Shown here piece by piece: positions 56,202 through 64,000 of a stretch of 64,000 bases of DNA; position 1 is the first letter of the stretch, and each line of letters begins with the position of its first letter. Origin of the DNA: CAVQBP01 sp964448105 (GTDB lineage Bacteria; Bacteroidota; Ignavibacteria; Ignavibacteriales; Ignavibacteriaceae). Location of the stretch: the NCBI GenBank assembly GCA_964448105.1, contig CAYUVK010000010.1, forward strand, positions 8,516 through 72,515, given 5' to 3'. The position numbers and the translations under genes are program-made. A model generated the notes under the pieces. The model saw only the letters and a list, made by a program, of their open reading frames with translations, did not search any database and had not been told where the DNA came from.

Positions 56202-56696
56202 TTATTCAATATAAATATACTTTTTAATCTTATTTAATTTTGAAGTTCCAATACCTTTAACATTAAGAATATCTTCAAGCTTCTGAAATTTAATGATTTT
56301 CTTCCTAAAATTTACAATACTCCCGGCAGTCTTTTCACCAATTCCGGGAAGTTTTATTAGTTCTTCAATTGAAGCTGTATTAATATTTATGCTTTTTTCA
56401 GCAGGAACTTCTTCTTTACTATTTTTAAAATTCGTTGTGTTAAAATCTAAAACTTCCTGCTTATAGTCAACAACATTATTATCTATTTCTTTATTTCTTG
56501 TTGTACTGTCCGGCACTTGTATGTTTTCAAATAAGCTATCCTGAACAGAATAATCAAATATTCTTGTTTTTTTAATATTATTTTGAAGGAATAAATATTT
56601 TGCTCCAAAACCAATTATAAAAATAATAATGAGAAATAAAATTACTTTTATTTCTGTTTGAGTAAATCCTATTTTTTCTGAAAACTTTTTAAGCAT
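56202..56696 (-). CDS. ComEA-like helix-hairpin-helix protein
   Basis: A 164-residue protein with an N-terminal membrane helix (VILFLIIIFIIGFGAKYLFL), a low-complexity linker, and a C-terminal pair of helix-hairpin-helix motifs: INTASIEELIKLPGIGEKTA and FQKLEDILNVKGIGTSKLNK. ComEA binds double-stranded DNA in the periplasm during natural transformation. HhH proteins of this size may also have other DNA roles. Encoded just upstream of the PilM-like gene pair and 91 bp after dnaJ on the same strand. Confidence 0.85.
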   Translation of the reverse strand: MLKKFSEKIGFTQTEIKVILFLIIIFIIGFGAKYLFLQNNIKKTRIFDYSVQDSLFENIQVPDSTTRNKEIDNNVVDYKQEVLDFNTTNFKNSKEEVPAEKSININTASIEELIKLPGIGEKTAGSIVNFRKKIIKFQKLEDILNVKGIGTSKLNKIKKYIYIE

Positions 56697-56787
56697 TTAA
56701 AAAGTATATCTCAAAAATAAAAACCGGATTAAAGATTTTTTAGTATTAATTAAAAATTTTATATAAGAAAAAGTTGAAGCACTAAAA

Positions 56788-57930
56788 TTATAAACCAAAT
56801 TTGCTAAAAAATTTTTTGCCCTGACTCCCGTCTTTAAAATTCGGCATATCAGCAAGCTCTTTTAAAAGCTCTTTTTCCTTAGAATTTAGCTTCTTCGGAA
56901 CTTCTACATTTACTCTTACAATTTGATTACCCGTACCCGAATGATTAAGGTGTTTAATCCCTTTATCCCTCATCTTCAACAGCTTACCAGGCTGGGTACC
57001 GGGATCAATTTTTAATATTGCTTTTCCATTTAAAGTAGGTACTTCAACTTCGGCGCCTAATGCAGCATCGGGAAAACTAACGTGAAGATCATAAAGTATA
57101 TCATCTCCCTCACGCATAAAATATTCGTGTGCAGCTTCTTTAAAAATAACAATCACATCGCCTGAAGGACCGCCTCTTTTCCCAACATTTCCTTCGCCTC
57201 TTAAAGTCATATAACTTCCCTCATGAACACCGCCGGGAACATTTATGCTTATAAGTTTTTCATCTTGAATCCTGCCGTCACCAAAACATTTTTTGCAAGG
57301 CGTATCTATTACAGTTCCTTCACCATTACAATTATTGCATGTTGTAATATTTACAAATTGTCCGAATACGGAACGAGAAACAGTTTTTACTTCTCCCGTT
57401 CCCTGGCATACCGGGCAGGTTTTTGTTGAAGTTCCTGCTTCAGCCCCGGTACCATTACATTCATCGCATTTAACCTGTTTTTTAATTTTTATTTTTTTTG
57501 TTACCCCGGTTGCTATTTCTTCAAGAGAAAGCTCAAGATTAACTTTTAGATCGGATCCCGGAGTACCTCTGTTGCCTCTTGTTCTGGATCTTCTTTGACC
57601 TCCGCCAAAGAAATCATCAAAAATAGATGAACCACCGAATATATCAGAGAAATGCGAAAAAATATCATTGATATCGGAAAATCCTTGTGAACCAAAACCG
57701 TTGCTTCTTACACCCTCATGTCCAAACCTGTCGTATCTTGCTTTCTTTTCGTCATCGCTTAAAATTTCGTATGCTTCGGCAGCTTCCTTGAATTTTTCTT
57801 CAGCTTCTTTATTATCCGGGTTTCTATCCGGATGATACTGCATAGCTAGTTTTCTGTATGCTTTTTTTAAATCTTCTTTGGTAGCACTTTTATCTACACC
57901 AAGAACTTCATAATAGTCTCTTTTTGCCAT
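56788..57930 (-). CDS. dnaJ: Chaperone protein DnaJ
   Basis: A 380-residue full-length type I Hsp40. J domain with DYYEVLGVDKSATKEDLKKA and YHPDRN (HPD motif); Gly/Phe region with FGSQGFSDINDIFSHFSDIF; four zinc-finger repeats CDECNGTG, CPVCQGTG, CNNCNGEG and CKKCFGDG; and a C-terminal substrate domain. It stimulates DnaK ATPase and delivers unfolded clients. Last gene of the hrcA-grpE-dnaJ heat-shock operon. dnaK itself is not in the window. Confidence 0.97.
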   Translation of the reverse strand: MAKRDYYEVLGVDKSATKEDLKKAYRKLAMQYHPDRNPDNKEAEEKFKEAAEAYEILSDDEKKARYDRFGHEGVRSNGFGSQGFSDINDIFSHFSDIFGGSSIFDDFFGGGQRRSRTRGNRGTPGSDLKVNLELSLEEIATGVTKKIKIKKQVKCDECNGTGAEAGTSTKTCPVCQGTGEVKTVSRSVFGQFVNITTCNNCNGEGTVIDTPCKKCFGDGRIQDEKLISINVPGGVHEGSYMTLRGEGNVGKRGGPSGDVIVIFKEAAHEYFMREGDDILYDLHVSFPDAALGAEVEVPTLNGKAILKIDPGTQPGKLLKMRDKGIKHLNHSGTGNQIVRVNVEVPKKLNSKEKELLKELADMPNFKDGSQGKKFFSKFGL

Positions 57931-57944
57931 ATATCCCTATTTAT

Positions 57945-58619
57945 TTATTCATTTTTATCATTTTTTTCTTCAGGACCTGGAGTGGAATCTTCAGCCATAT
58001 CTTCACTTACAATTACTTTGGAATGCCGTATCACTTTATCTTTATACATGTAACCCTTTTCAATTTCATCAAGAACAGTATGCGGTTCGGCATCTTCAGC
58101 TTTTCTCTGCAATAGAGCTTCGTGGTAATCAACATTAAAAGGTTTTCCTACCGCTTCAATTTTAGTTACGCCTTGTTCGGTTAAAATTTTCATCAACTTA
58201 TCGTAAATAAGCTGAACACCTTTTTTAACGGAATCGACATCTTTTGCAGATTCCATATGGTCATTGGATCTTACGAAATCATCCACAACCGGGAGCAGTT
58301 TAATAATAAAAGATTCTGCAGAATATTTAAGAAGGTTTATTTGATCGTTCTCGGTTCTTCTTTTATAATTTTCAAACTCTGCTGCTTTTCTTAATAATTT
58401 ATCTTTTAAATCCGCAATTTCATTTTCAAGCTGCCCGATTACTACCAGGTATTCTTCTTCCTTATTTGACTGATCATTATCGTTCTGATTTTTTTCTTTT
58501 ATATTTTCATCCACTGTTTCTTCACTCATTTCTTTTTCAATATTATTATTTTTATTCATGTTATTATCTAATTGATTTTCTCCTGTTTTATTATTTTCAT
58601 TATTCTTATTTTTTTTCAT
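57945..58619 (-). CDS. grpE: Nucleotide exchange factor GrpE
   Basis: A 224-residue protein. The first 70 residues are an unusually long, highly charged Asn/Glu/Lys stretch (KKNKNNENNKTGENQLDNN). The GrpE core follows: a long coiled coil (QLENEIADLKDKLLRKAAEF, ENYKRRTENDQINLLKYSAE) and the family signature VDYHEALLQRKAEDAEPHTV with a final VIRHSKVIVSE. It releases ADP from DnaK. It lies between hrcA and dnaJ with 14-22 nt gaps, so it belongs to the same transcript. Confidence 0.95.
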   Translation of the reverse strand: MKKNKNNENNKTGENQLDNNMNKNNNIEKEMSEETVDENIKEKNQNDNDQSNKEEEYLVVIGQLENEIADLKDKLLRKAAEFENYKRRTENDQINLLKYSAESFIIKLLPVVDDFVRSNDHMESAKDVDSVKKGVQLIYDKLMKILTEQGVTKIEAVGKPFNVDYHEALLQRKAEDAEPHTVLDEIEKGYMYKDKVIRHSKVIVSEDMAEDSTPGPEEKNDKNE

Positions 58620-58641
58620 AGTTGTCTCCTTAAATTATATT

Positions 58642-59676
58642 TCATTTTAAAATCTCTGTAAGCATTTTTGACATATAATCCACAATGGCAACTATTTTAG
58701 GATACTCCATCCTTTTGGGACCAACAACGCCGAGCGTTCCTGAAATATCGCCGATTTGATATTCTTTTGTAACCAAACTATAATCTTCCAATTTTTTATT
58801 TTCGTTTTCAGAGCCGATGGAAATGAAAACCTGGTCATCTGTTTTATCATATTTATCAAGTATATGAATAATTATATCTTTATCTTCAATCAATTCAATT
58901 ACACTCTGGAAATTTTCCGGGTTTTCAAATTCCGGTTGTTTAATTACATTTTTTGCACCTGTAATAAATAGATTGTCTTTTTCTCTAACATCTTTAAATA
59001 TTTTATCAAGAGAATCTACAAACAATCTGATTATAGGTTTATGATCTTCTTCAATATCTTTTAATCTTTCCGTAAATGAATTTCGAATTTCCTTAAAAGT
59101 TAATCCTCCAAGTCTTTCATTTAACAGCCTTTGTACCGAATCAATTTGATTTGAATTGATTTCAGAAGTTAATTCTAATGTAATGGTTTTTACCAGCCCG
59201 GCTTTTATACTTATTACAACCAAGATTCGTGTGGAAGTTAAGCTTATAATTTGCAATTTTTCTAAAATTCCGGAATCAAGCTTAGGATAAGAGACACAGG
59301 CAAGCTGTTTGGTAATGCTGCTTAGAAGAATAGATGTAATTCTTAACAGCTCATCCGTTTCGACCATATTGGCTTCCAGACCTTTGTCTATAAATCCTTT
59401 TTCGGAATTAAGTAATTCCTGGATATCCATCAATGTATCTACATAAAACCTGTAGCCTTTATCCGTAGGTATTCTCCCGGCGGAAGTGTGCGGATGGTTA
59501 ATATATCCGGATTCCTCCAGGTCAGCCATAATATTTCTAACAGTTGCCGGAGAAATCCCAATATCTGTGTTCCTTGCTATATTCCTGGAGCCGACCGGGG
59601 AAGCTGTTAAAATAAATTGCCGGATTATATACCGCAGTATGTTTTTTTCTCTTTCGTTTAATTCTTCGTGCCGCAT
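58642..59676 (-). CDS. hrcA: Heat-inducible transcription repressor HrcA
   Basis: A 344-residue repressor. The winged-helix DNA-binding domain is at ELNEREKNILRYIIRQFILT, VGSRNIARNTDIGISPATVR and HTSAGRIPTDKGYRFYVDTL; the remainder is the HrcA effector domain ending in GTLGVVGPKRMEYPKIVAIV. HrcA normally binds CIRCE operators (TTAGCACTC, 9 nt, GAGTGCTAA). No such element was seen in the 246 bp upstream of this gene, so autoregulation here cannot be shown by eye. First gene of the hrcA-grpE-dnaJ operon. Confidence 0.96.
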   Translation of the reverse strand: MRHEELNEREKNILRYIIRQFILTASPVGSRNIARNTDIGISPATVRNIMADLEESGYINHPHTSAGRIPTDKGYRFYVDTLMDIQELLNSEKGFIDKGLEANMVETDELLRITSILLSSITKQLACVSYPKLDSGILEKLQIISLTSTRILVVISIKAGLVKTITLELTSEINSNQIDSVQRLLNERLGGLTFKEIRNSFTERLKDIEEDHKPIIRLFVDSLDKIFKDVREKDNLFITGAKNVIKQPEFENPENFQSVIELIEDKDIIIHILDKYDKTDDQVFISIGSENENKKLEDYSLVTKEYQIGDISGTLGVVGPKRMEYPKIVAIVDYMSKMLTEILK

Positions 59677-59922
59677 AATTATTATATCTAACTTTCAGTC
59701 AATCTTACAAATATATCAAAATTAATAGAATTTTTGAATCTAAAAATGAGTGTGTACATAGATAAAACAAAAATTGTTCCAGCTTGCATTTGCTGCTCTT
59801 AAACGCATATTTAATACTTTACATAAAGTTAATGTTTTGATAATACTCTCTTAATTTTATCAAACAATTTTTTCTTTATATTTAATTTGAAAAAATATTT
59901 ATATTAACAAGGAGATAATTTA

Positions 59923-60138
59923 GTGTCAAAAACATTCTTTGGTTGGGCCGGGAAGTACGAAATATATAATGAAAGCTGTATAATTCAGCAAAAATTTAAT
60001 AATGAAAAAGAATTAATAAATAAATATAAAATTTTTAATAATCCAGATTCAATACCGAATCTTGTTGATAAAGTTTCAATACAAAAGATTATAGATTATG
60101 AATTTAGGGTAAAAAGAACAAATACCGCAAATGCATAA
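59923..60138 (+). CDS. Small hypothetical protein, 71 residues
   Basis: Starts with GTG at 59923, preceded by AAGGAGATAATTTA, a good ribosome site at normal distance. The protein is polar and charged (IQQKFNNEKELINKYKIFNN, QKIIDYEFRVKRTN), with no membrane segment. No family recognised. The ribosome site and clean reading frame make it likely to be real. It converges on the SHOCT gene, 18 bp away. Confidence 0.6.
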   Translation: MSKTFFGWAGKYEIYNESCIIQQKFNNEKELINKYKIFNNPDSIPNLVDKVSIQKIIDYEFRVKRTNTANA

Positions 60139-60149
60139 AAATTAAATAG

Positions 60150-60169
60150 AGATCTCCTATTCGAGATCT
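60150..60169. terminator. Candidate bidirectional hairpin
   Basis: AGATCTC (60150-60156) and GAGATCT (60163-60169) form a 7-bp stem around CTATTC, with T-rich flanks on both sides. It sits in the 18-bp gap and the end of the SHOCT gene, so it may terminate both convergent genes. Confidence 0.4.
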
Positions 60170-60384
60170 TTCTTCATCTGTTCAAACTGTTCTTTATTAA
60201 TTTCACCTTTAGCATATCTTCTTTTCAAAATATCCAGCGGGCTGTCCGGAGGTGGAGGCGGTAAATGTATTTGCCTGTTTTTATTTCCTTGATTTACAAC
60301 CAAATAAATAATTAAAGCAATTATGGCAACCCAGAAAATCCATCCGAACCATAAGCCGCCTCCCCAGAACCAATTATGAAACAT
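60157..60384 (-). CDS. SHOCT domain membrane protein
   Basis: A 75-residue protein. An N-terminal Trp-rich helix (LWFGWIFWVAIIALIIYLVV) is followed by a Pro-rich linker (LPPPPPDSP) and the C-terminal SHOCT motif DILKRRYAKGEINKEQFEQM. SHOCT is a short C-terminal oligomerisation motif found in many small membrane proteins. AAAGGAGAAA precedes the ATG. Role unknown. Confidence 0.9.
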   Translation of the reverse strand: MFHNWFWGGGLWFGWIFWVAIIALIIYLVVNQGNKNRQIHLPPPPPDSPLDILKRRYAKGEINKEQFEQMKKDLE

Positions 60385-60506
60385 TTTATTTCTCCTTTAG
60401 AAAATAATTATTTCAGAATAGATTAAATTAACAAATTTATTCAAATATGATGAGCCGGTTATCAAGTTATTTTTACAGTTATCAGGTATTTGTCTGGATA
60501 CCGTTC

Positions 60507-60929
60507 TTATTGAACGGTTTTTATTGCTCCAATTTCAAGAAGTGGATTAAGCATATTTGCTGCCCCTCCATGCTCTACAATTTTTCCATCTCTCACTTTA
60601 TCTACATTAACACCAGTAAACAATACTAACTTTCCAGTGGGTTTTATTCCCAGCCAGGTGTCATTATGAATACCTTTTGCTGTTATGCATGTAACAACCC
60701 AATCACCTTCCGCTATTTGTTTCTCAATTGTTAAATGTAGATCTTTATATGTTGTTCTTACTCCCTTAATATGTTCTTTTGCACCATTAATCCCCATCTC
60801 ATATCTTTTCCCCTCAAAAACTTCTGTGTAATCAGGTGAAATGTAATTTCCAATTTTATCCACATTTCCTGTATTGATTACTTCCTCAATATACTTCCGG
60901 ACTATTAATTTATTATTTTCAAGTGACAT
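60507..60929 (-). CDS. SnoaL-like ester cyclase family protein
   Basis: A 140-residue NTF2-fold protein without leader: NKLIVRKYIEEVINTGNVDK, KEHIKGVRTTYKDLHLTIEK and GDWVVTCITAKGIHNDTW match the SnoaL/ester cyclase family. Related enzymes close polyketide rings, but most bacterial members have no known substrate. Encoded 24 nt after the quinone oxidoreductase-like gene on the same strand, so the pair is likely co-transcribed. Cytosolic. Confidence 0.85.
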   Translation of the reverse strand: MSLENNKLIVRKYIEEVINTGNVDKIGNYISPDYTEVFEGKRYEMGINGAKEHIKGVRTTYKDLHLTIEKQIAEGDWVVTCITAKGIHNDTWLGIKPTGKLVLFTGVNVDKVRDGKIVEHGGAANMLNPLLEIGAIKTVQ

Positions 60930-60953
60930 ACTTCAAAAAAATTTATTTGATTA

Positions 60954-61973
60954 TTAATTTACTTTCACAACAACTTTCCCCGTAGTTTTTCCAGATTTTA
61001 AAGTCCTTACAGCGTTAGGTAAATCATTAAAAGAAAAAGTATAATTTATTAATGGTTTCGGAAGATTTAATTTGATAACATCATCCAGCAGTTTGCGTAA
61101 ATATTCAGCTCTTTCATAAATCCAGATTAAATTGAATGCCATTACTGCTCTATTTTGTTCGATCATTTTTAACGGGTCTACTTTTGGTCTAGTAAAATAT
61201 TTATAAGCTAATTTAAATAAATTTGAAGCAGAATTGCCGGTGGAATAGGCACCTGCTCCATAGACTATTATTCTACCTGTGTGAGTTAAAAGATCAAATG
61301 AAATTTTGAATACTTTACTTCCAACTGCTTCAAGGACAATATCAAGCGGACGCTCACCTAATGCTTCCTGAATATTTCTTTTAAGATTTTTATCCCTGAC
61401 AATTATCCTGTCATAACCTTCGGATTTTAGTAATTCTATTTTAGATTTACTTCCTATTGTTCCGATTGTAAAAGCAGAAAATTTTTTTGCGATCCTGTTA
61501 GCGTTTAAACCAACCCCGCCGGCTGCACTGTGAATTAAAACAGTTTTATTATGATTTATTTCTCCTAAGACCACAAGAGCATAATATGCAGTTAGAGATT
61601 GTACAATAAATGATGCACCTTCTTCAAATGTCCAGTCATTAGGTAATTTCAATAAATATGATTGATTTATATTTAAATGAGAAACATATCCTCCGAATTT
61701 TGTTGCCCCGTATACTCTGTCTCCAATCGAAAACGCTCCAACACTTTCTCCTTTTTTAATTATTAAGCCGGAAAATTCAAGCCCGGGGATTAAATTTAAT
61801 TTAGGTGCAGCTTTATAAAGTCCAAGGATAGAAAATATATCGGCAAAGTTTAATCCTATGGATTTTACTTCCACGGTTACTTCATCTTTTCCAGGTTCGG
61901 ATAAATCTTGTTCTAACAATTTCATATTGTTAATTGAACCGGCTCTTTTTAGAAAATAGACTTGTCTGATCAT
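60954..61973 (-). CDS. VAT-1/quinone oxidoreductase-type MDR protein
   Basis: A 339-residue medium-chain reductase. VTVEVKSIGLNFADIFSILG at about 30-50 and IPGLEFSGLIIKKGE form the GroES-like domain; VLIHSAAGGVGLNANRIAKK is the NADPH loop (AxxGGVG). The segment PKVDPLKMIEQNRAVMAFNL is characteristic of VAT-1-like members. Zinc ligands are missing, as in quinone reductases. It would reduce a quinone or enone with NADPH; substrate unknown. First of two genes with the ester cyclase. Confidence 0.88.
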   Translation of the reverse strand: MIRQVYFLKRAGSINNMKLLEQDLSEPGKDEVTVEVKSIGLNFADIFSILGLYKAAPKLNLIPGLEFSGLIIKKGESVGAFSIGDRVYGATKFGGYVSHLNINQSYLLKLPNDWTFEEGASFIVQSLTAYYALVVLGEINHNKTVLIHSAAGGVGLNANRIAKKFSAFTIGTIGSKSKIELLKSEGYDRIIVRDKNLKRNIQEALGERPLDIVLEAVGSKVFKISFDLLTHTGRIIVYGAGAYSTGNSASNLFKLAYKYFTRPKVDPLKMIEQNRAVMAFNLIWIYERAEYLRKLLDDVIKLNLPKPLINYTFSFNDLPNAVRTLKSGKTTGKVVVKVN

Positions 61974-62044
61974 ACATTTTTATCACTTTGATTAAAAATT
62001 AAGAGGAAGAAATATATAATTCAAATAAATTGATAATTTAAAAG

Positions 62045-62076
62045 CATGTTTGCATGGAAGCATGATTGCATGTTAT
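62045..62076 (+). repeat. Octamer tandem repeat GCATGNNN, four units
   Basis: Four consecutive 8-bp units share GCATG: GCATGTTT, GCATGGAA, GCATGATT, GCATGTTA, with the last three bases free. A degenerate version of the same repeat is at 8479-8516. No protein or RNA feature explains it. Confidence 0.75.
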
Positions 62077-62309
62077 GTAACCTTTGCCCTGTTTTTTACA
62101 GCCCCTCTATAAACTTAATTTTTTATAAATGATTAAAATAATATTTACAAAAATATTAAAATTTCAACAAAGGATTTAAATTGAGGTTAAAATATTTACA
62201 GATTTCCCTAATATTAAAGTGATTGAATAAAAAGTATTGTTTCAGTTTGAATTGTAAATAATAGTAAATGCAATTGAAATTCTTGCTGGAAATTTTGTTT
62301 TAACAAGAA

Positions 62310-62338
62310 AGCCCCGAATAAAATTCAGGGCTATATAT
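62310..62338 (-). terminator. Rho-independent terminator after the Kelch gene
   Basis: On the minus strand AGCCCTGAAT and ATTCGGGGCT pair almost perfectly (one bulge) and are followed by TTCTTGTT. It lies 12 bp past the Kelch stop codon, so it ends that transcript. Confidence 0.6.
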
Positions 62339-62344
62339 AAATAA

Positions 62345-63364
62345 TTAATTTGATGCGGCAGGAGGAGTATATACCATCACACTTTTTAAAATATGCTGGG
62401 ATCCTTGGGGACCGGAAATCCCGCCAAATATGAAAAATTTACCATTATAAACACAAGAAGTGAAACATCGTCGTGGGGAAGGCATAGAAGTCCTGGTCAT
62501 CCATTTATCATTGTTAAAATCATATTCAGATAAATCTTTAAGTTCGGTGTTGTCGGATGTAAATCCGCCGCAAATATATAATTTATTATTTATTACAACT
62601 GAACTATGACCAATTCTAGCTTGTGCAATATTTTGTTTCGAATTCCAGGAATTACTCACCGGATTATAAACATCAAAATCAGCAAAAGCAGTTCCTGCGC
62701 TATTACTCGAAGAAGTTCCTCCTCCTATAACATAAATCTTTCCGTCAAATACGTTAGCGGTAGGTAATGCCCTGCCTTTATCGAGACCTGCTTTAATAGT
62801 CCATGTATTGGTTGCCGGATCATACATCTGAACTGTTGTCATACCTTCGAATCCTGTACCAGAACCACCAATTATATATATTTTTGCATCAATAACTGAA
62901 GCCGTAAGAAATGTCCCTGCAATAAGCATATTGGTTTTTCTAGTCCAAGAATCAGCATCCGGATCGTATAAGTAAGTATGGTTTAATGATGTCCCACCAA
63001 ATATGTCCCCTGTTCTCCCTCCGAAAATATATATTTTCCCATTTAATTCTACAGCTGCCTGACCAAAAATTTTTTCCGGCATATTATTTTTTATTGTCCA
63101 TTTATCTGTTTCCGGATCGTAAGCTTCAACAGCGTTGGAATTATTTGATGATAAGTTTAGAAGACCTCCAAACAAGTACATTTTCCCATTCAATTCTGCA
63201 CCGCAAAAATATCCCCTTGCAGTTGGCATGTTAGCCTTAGTTACCCATTTATTTTCATTTGTTGCAGCAGGTTGTTGATTCTCTCCAGCAGGAGAAACCG
63301 GATTATCTTTATTACAGGAAGTTATTGAAAGTAAAAAACAGAATAATAAAATTTTCTTAAACAT
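62345..63364 (-). CDS. Kelch-repeat lipoprotein
   Basis: A 339-residue protein with a lipobox (LLSITSC, Cys about residue 17), an NPVSPAG linker, and six Kelch repeats forming a six-bladed propeller. Each has the Gly-Gly pair after a beta strand: GKMYLFGGLL, GKIYIFGGRTG, AKIYIIGGSGTG, GKIYVIGGG, NKLYICGGFTSD and GKFFIFGGISG. The propeller is likely a protein- or ligand-binding surface exposed at the cell envelope. AGAGAGAG precedes the ATG. Function unknown; a sialate-related role is possible but not supported. Confidence 0.92.
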   Translation of the reverse strand: MFKKILLFCFLLSITSCNKDNPVSPAGENQQPAATNENKWVTKANMPTARGYFCGAELNGKMYLFGGLLNLSSNNSNAVEAYDPETDKWTIKNNMPEKIFGQAAVELNGKIYIFGGRTGDIFGGTSLNHTYLYDPDADSWTRKTNMLIAGTFLTASVIDAKIYIIGGSGTGFEGMTTVQMYDPATNTWTIKAGLDKGRALPTANVFDGKIYVIGGGTSSSNSAGTAFADFDVYNPVSNSWNSKQNIAQARIGHSSVVINNKLYICGGFTSDNTELKDLSEYDFNNDKWMTRTSMPSPRRCFTSCVYNGKFFIFGGISGPQGSQHILKSVMVYTPPAASN

Positions 63365-63426
63365 TTTTCTCTCTCTTCTTTTGCATGCATGGTTAATAAG
63401 TCTTACTTATAAAGAGTTAATTTGGA

Positions 63427-63972
63427 CTAATGTGATTTAATATATCCATCGACCGTACCAATATAAGTACTCTGATTTAAGGATTCTGTTGCGAACAACT
63501 TCATTCCCTGGATAGCCCCGCCTTTCCCATTTGCAACCAATTTCCACTGTCCTATACCATCTTTGATAAATCCCTCCCAAGTACCTTCCCATATTCCGCC
63601 TACAGTTACATCGTCAGGTGTTATTGTAAATTTTCCATGAACTGGCCCATTCCCATTAGCATCTAATGCACCATTCAATACAATATGTGCAACACCATTG
63701 ATAAGTGTTTCATCGGAAAGAAGGAGGTCATCACCTTCCCATCCCTTCCAGATTTCTCTCATCCCGCTACCCTTTATCTCGCCCTCTACGGTGATTGGTC
63801 CCATTATATCAGTTGCTGTAAAGTGGGTTAAATTTACCTTATTTAAAGAACCCTGAGCTTGTAGAGTTGCAGCTTGATCTGTGGGAGCTATTGGCTGCGA
63901 TTTTTCAGAACAGCCAATGAATAAAAGCCCAAAAAAGGCTAATAGAACAAAAAGACATTTTAGAGTTTTCAT
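63427..63972 (-). CDS. Predicted lipoprotein
   Basis: A 181-residue protein with a lipobox at FGLLFIGC (Cys about residue 21) and a QPIAP linker. The mature domain is beta-rich, with repeated Gly-Xaa-Trp strands (MREIWKGWEGDDLLLSDE, GIWEGTWEGFIKDGIGQW) resembling a lipocalin-like or beta-barrel fold. No named family recognised. GGGAG precedes the ATG. It lies 62 bp upstream of the Kelch gene on the same strand, so the two could share a transcript. Envelope-anchored. Confidence 0.75.
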   Translation of the reverse strand: MKTLKCLFVLLAFFGLLFIGCSEKSQPIAPTDQAATLQAQGSLNKVNLTHFTATDIMGPITVEGEIKGSGMREIWKGWEGDDLLLSDETLINGVAHIVLNGALDANGNGPVHGKFTITPDDVTVGGIWEGTWEGFIKDGIGQWKLVANGKGGAIQGMKLFATESLNQSTYIGTVDGYIKSH

Positions 63973-64000
63973 AGTATGTTACTCCCTATATTGTTTTTAG

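Larger units (their letters stand above)
61974..62344. other. Intergenic region, 371 bp
   Basis: Spacer between two minus-strand genes. It contains the octamer tandem repeat at 62045-62076 and the terminator at 62310-62338; the rest is AT-rich with no recognised element. Confidence 0.55.

Overview
This 64 kb window is AT-rich, gene-dense bacterial chromosome and looks like a member of the Ignavibacteria (Bacteroidota/Chlorobiota side). The main pointers are: two secreted proteins ending in the type IX secretion sorting domain with the YPNPFNPST opening typical of that group; many lipoproteins with SPVG-like linkers after the lipobox; TPR, Kelch, YCF48-like and SbsA-type Ig-like exported proteins; sigma/anti-sigma/DUF4252 genes; and an AT-rich, mostly purine-rich Shine-Dalgarno style. 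No rRNA, tRNA, CRISPR array, phage or complete insertion sequence was recognised. This placement rests on motif recognition only.

Layout. 1-3.0 kb (minus): the start of a GH67 alpha-glucuronidase cut by the window edge, an exported nitroreductase-like protein, a DinB protein, an AhpD-like protein and a two-domain GNAT. 3.3-4.8 kb (plus): a probably frameshifted small membrane protein and a polytopic membrane protein. 4.9-8.3 kb (minus): nadE-dsbD. 8.7-10.1 kb (plus): a PspC/LiaF-like envelope-stress pair. 10.1-11.2 kb (minus): a CoA-binding protein and an MGMT-family protein. 11.3-12.8 kb: a small gene graveyard in which a hybrid histidine kinase and a glycerophosphodiester phosphodiesterase, both missing their N-termini, are joined head to head. 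12.9-14.8 kb: a YkgJ-type protein and an intact PAS histidine kinase. 15.2-18.3 kb (plus): a lipoprotein followed by two paralogous TPR proteins. 18.8-21.0 kb (plus): ECF sigma factor, membrane anti-sigma candidate and two DUF4252-type exported proteins. 21.0-25.1 kb (minus): two family-9 glycosyltransferases, a homocysteine S-methyltransferase and ispE. 25.2-26.5 kb: an Fsr-type MFS pump.

26.8-31.2 kb (plus): a SnoaL-like lipoprotein, a membrane protein, a GYD protein with a good terminator, then a two-subunit molybdenum hydroxylase. 31.8-33.2 kb (minus): an NhaC antiporter. 33.4-38.8 kb (plus): three cell-surface proteins, two of them type IX cargo, closed by a clear rho-independent terminator. 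38.8-41.2 kb (minus): a C-GCAxxG-C-C protein and an acyl-CoA ligase. 41.5-47.0 kb (plus): pruA, sucC, a TPR protein and aroE, followed by a MITE-like inverted repeat. 47.2-49.0 kb (minus): an aspartate aminotransferase and a second DinB protein. 49.2-50.1 kb: a divergent thymidylate synthase. 50.2-59.7 kb (minus): coaD, rsmD, a PilM-like gene, a membrane protein, a ComEA-like gene, dnaJ, grpE and hrcA; a plus-strand three-gene surface cassette (50.96-54.09 kb) sits between coaD and rsmD, which are usually neighbours. 59.9-64 kb: small genes (one SHOCT), an ester cyclase-like protein, a VAT-1-like oxidoreductase, a Kelch lipoprotein and a final lipoprotein.

Themes. Most of the window is housekeeping metabolism (NAD, CoA, isoprenoid, shikimate, dTMP, chaperones) interleaved with envelope and surface functions. 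The parts most worth a second look are the head-to-head pseudogene junction, the surface cassette splitting rsmD and coaD, the sigma/DUF4252 operon, the lipoprotein-TPR-TPR operon, the divergent thymidylate synthase, and several short intergenic 7-8 bp tandem repeats.
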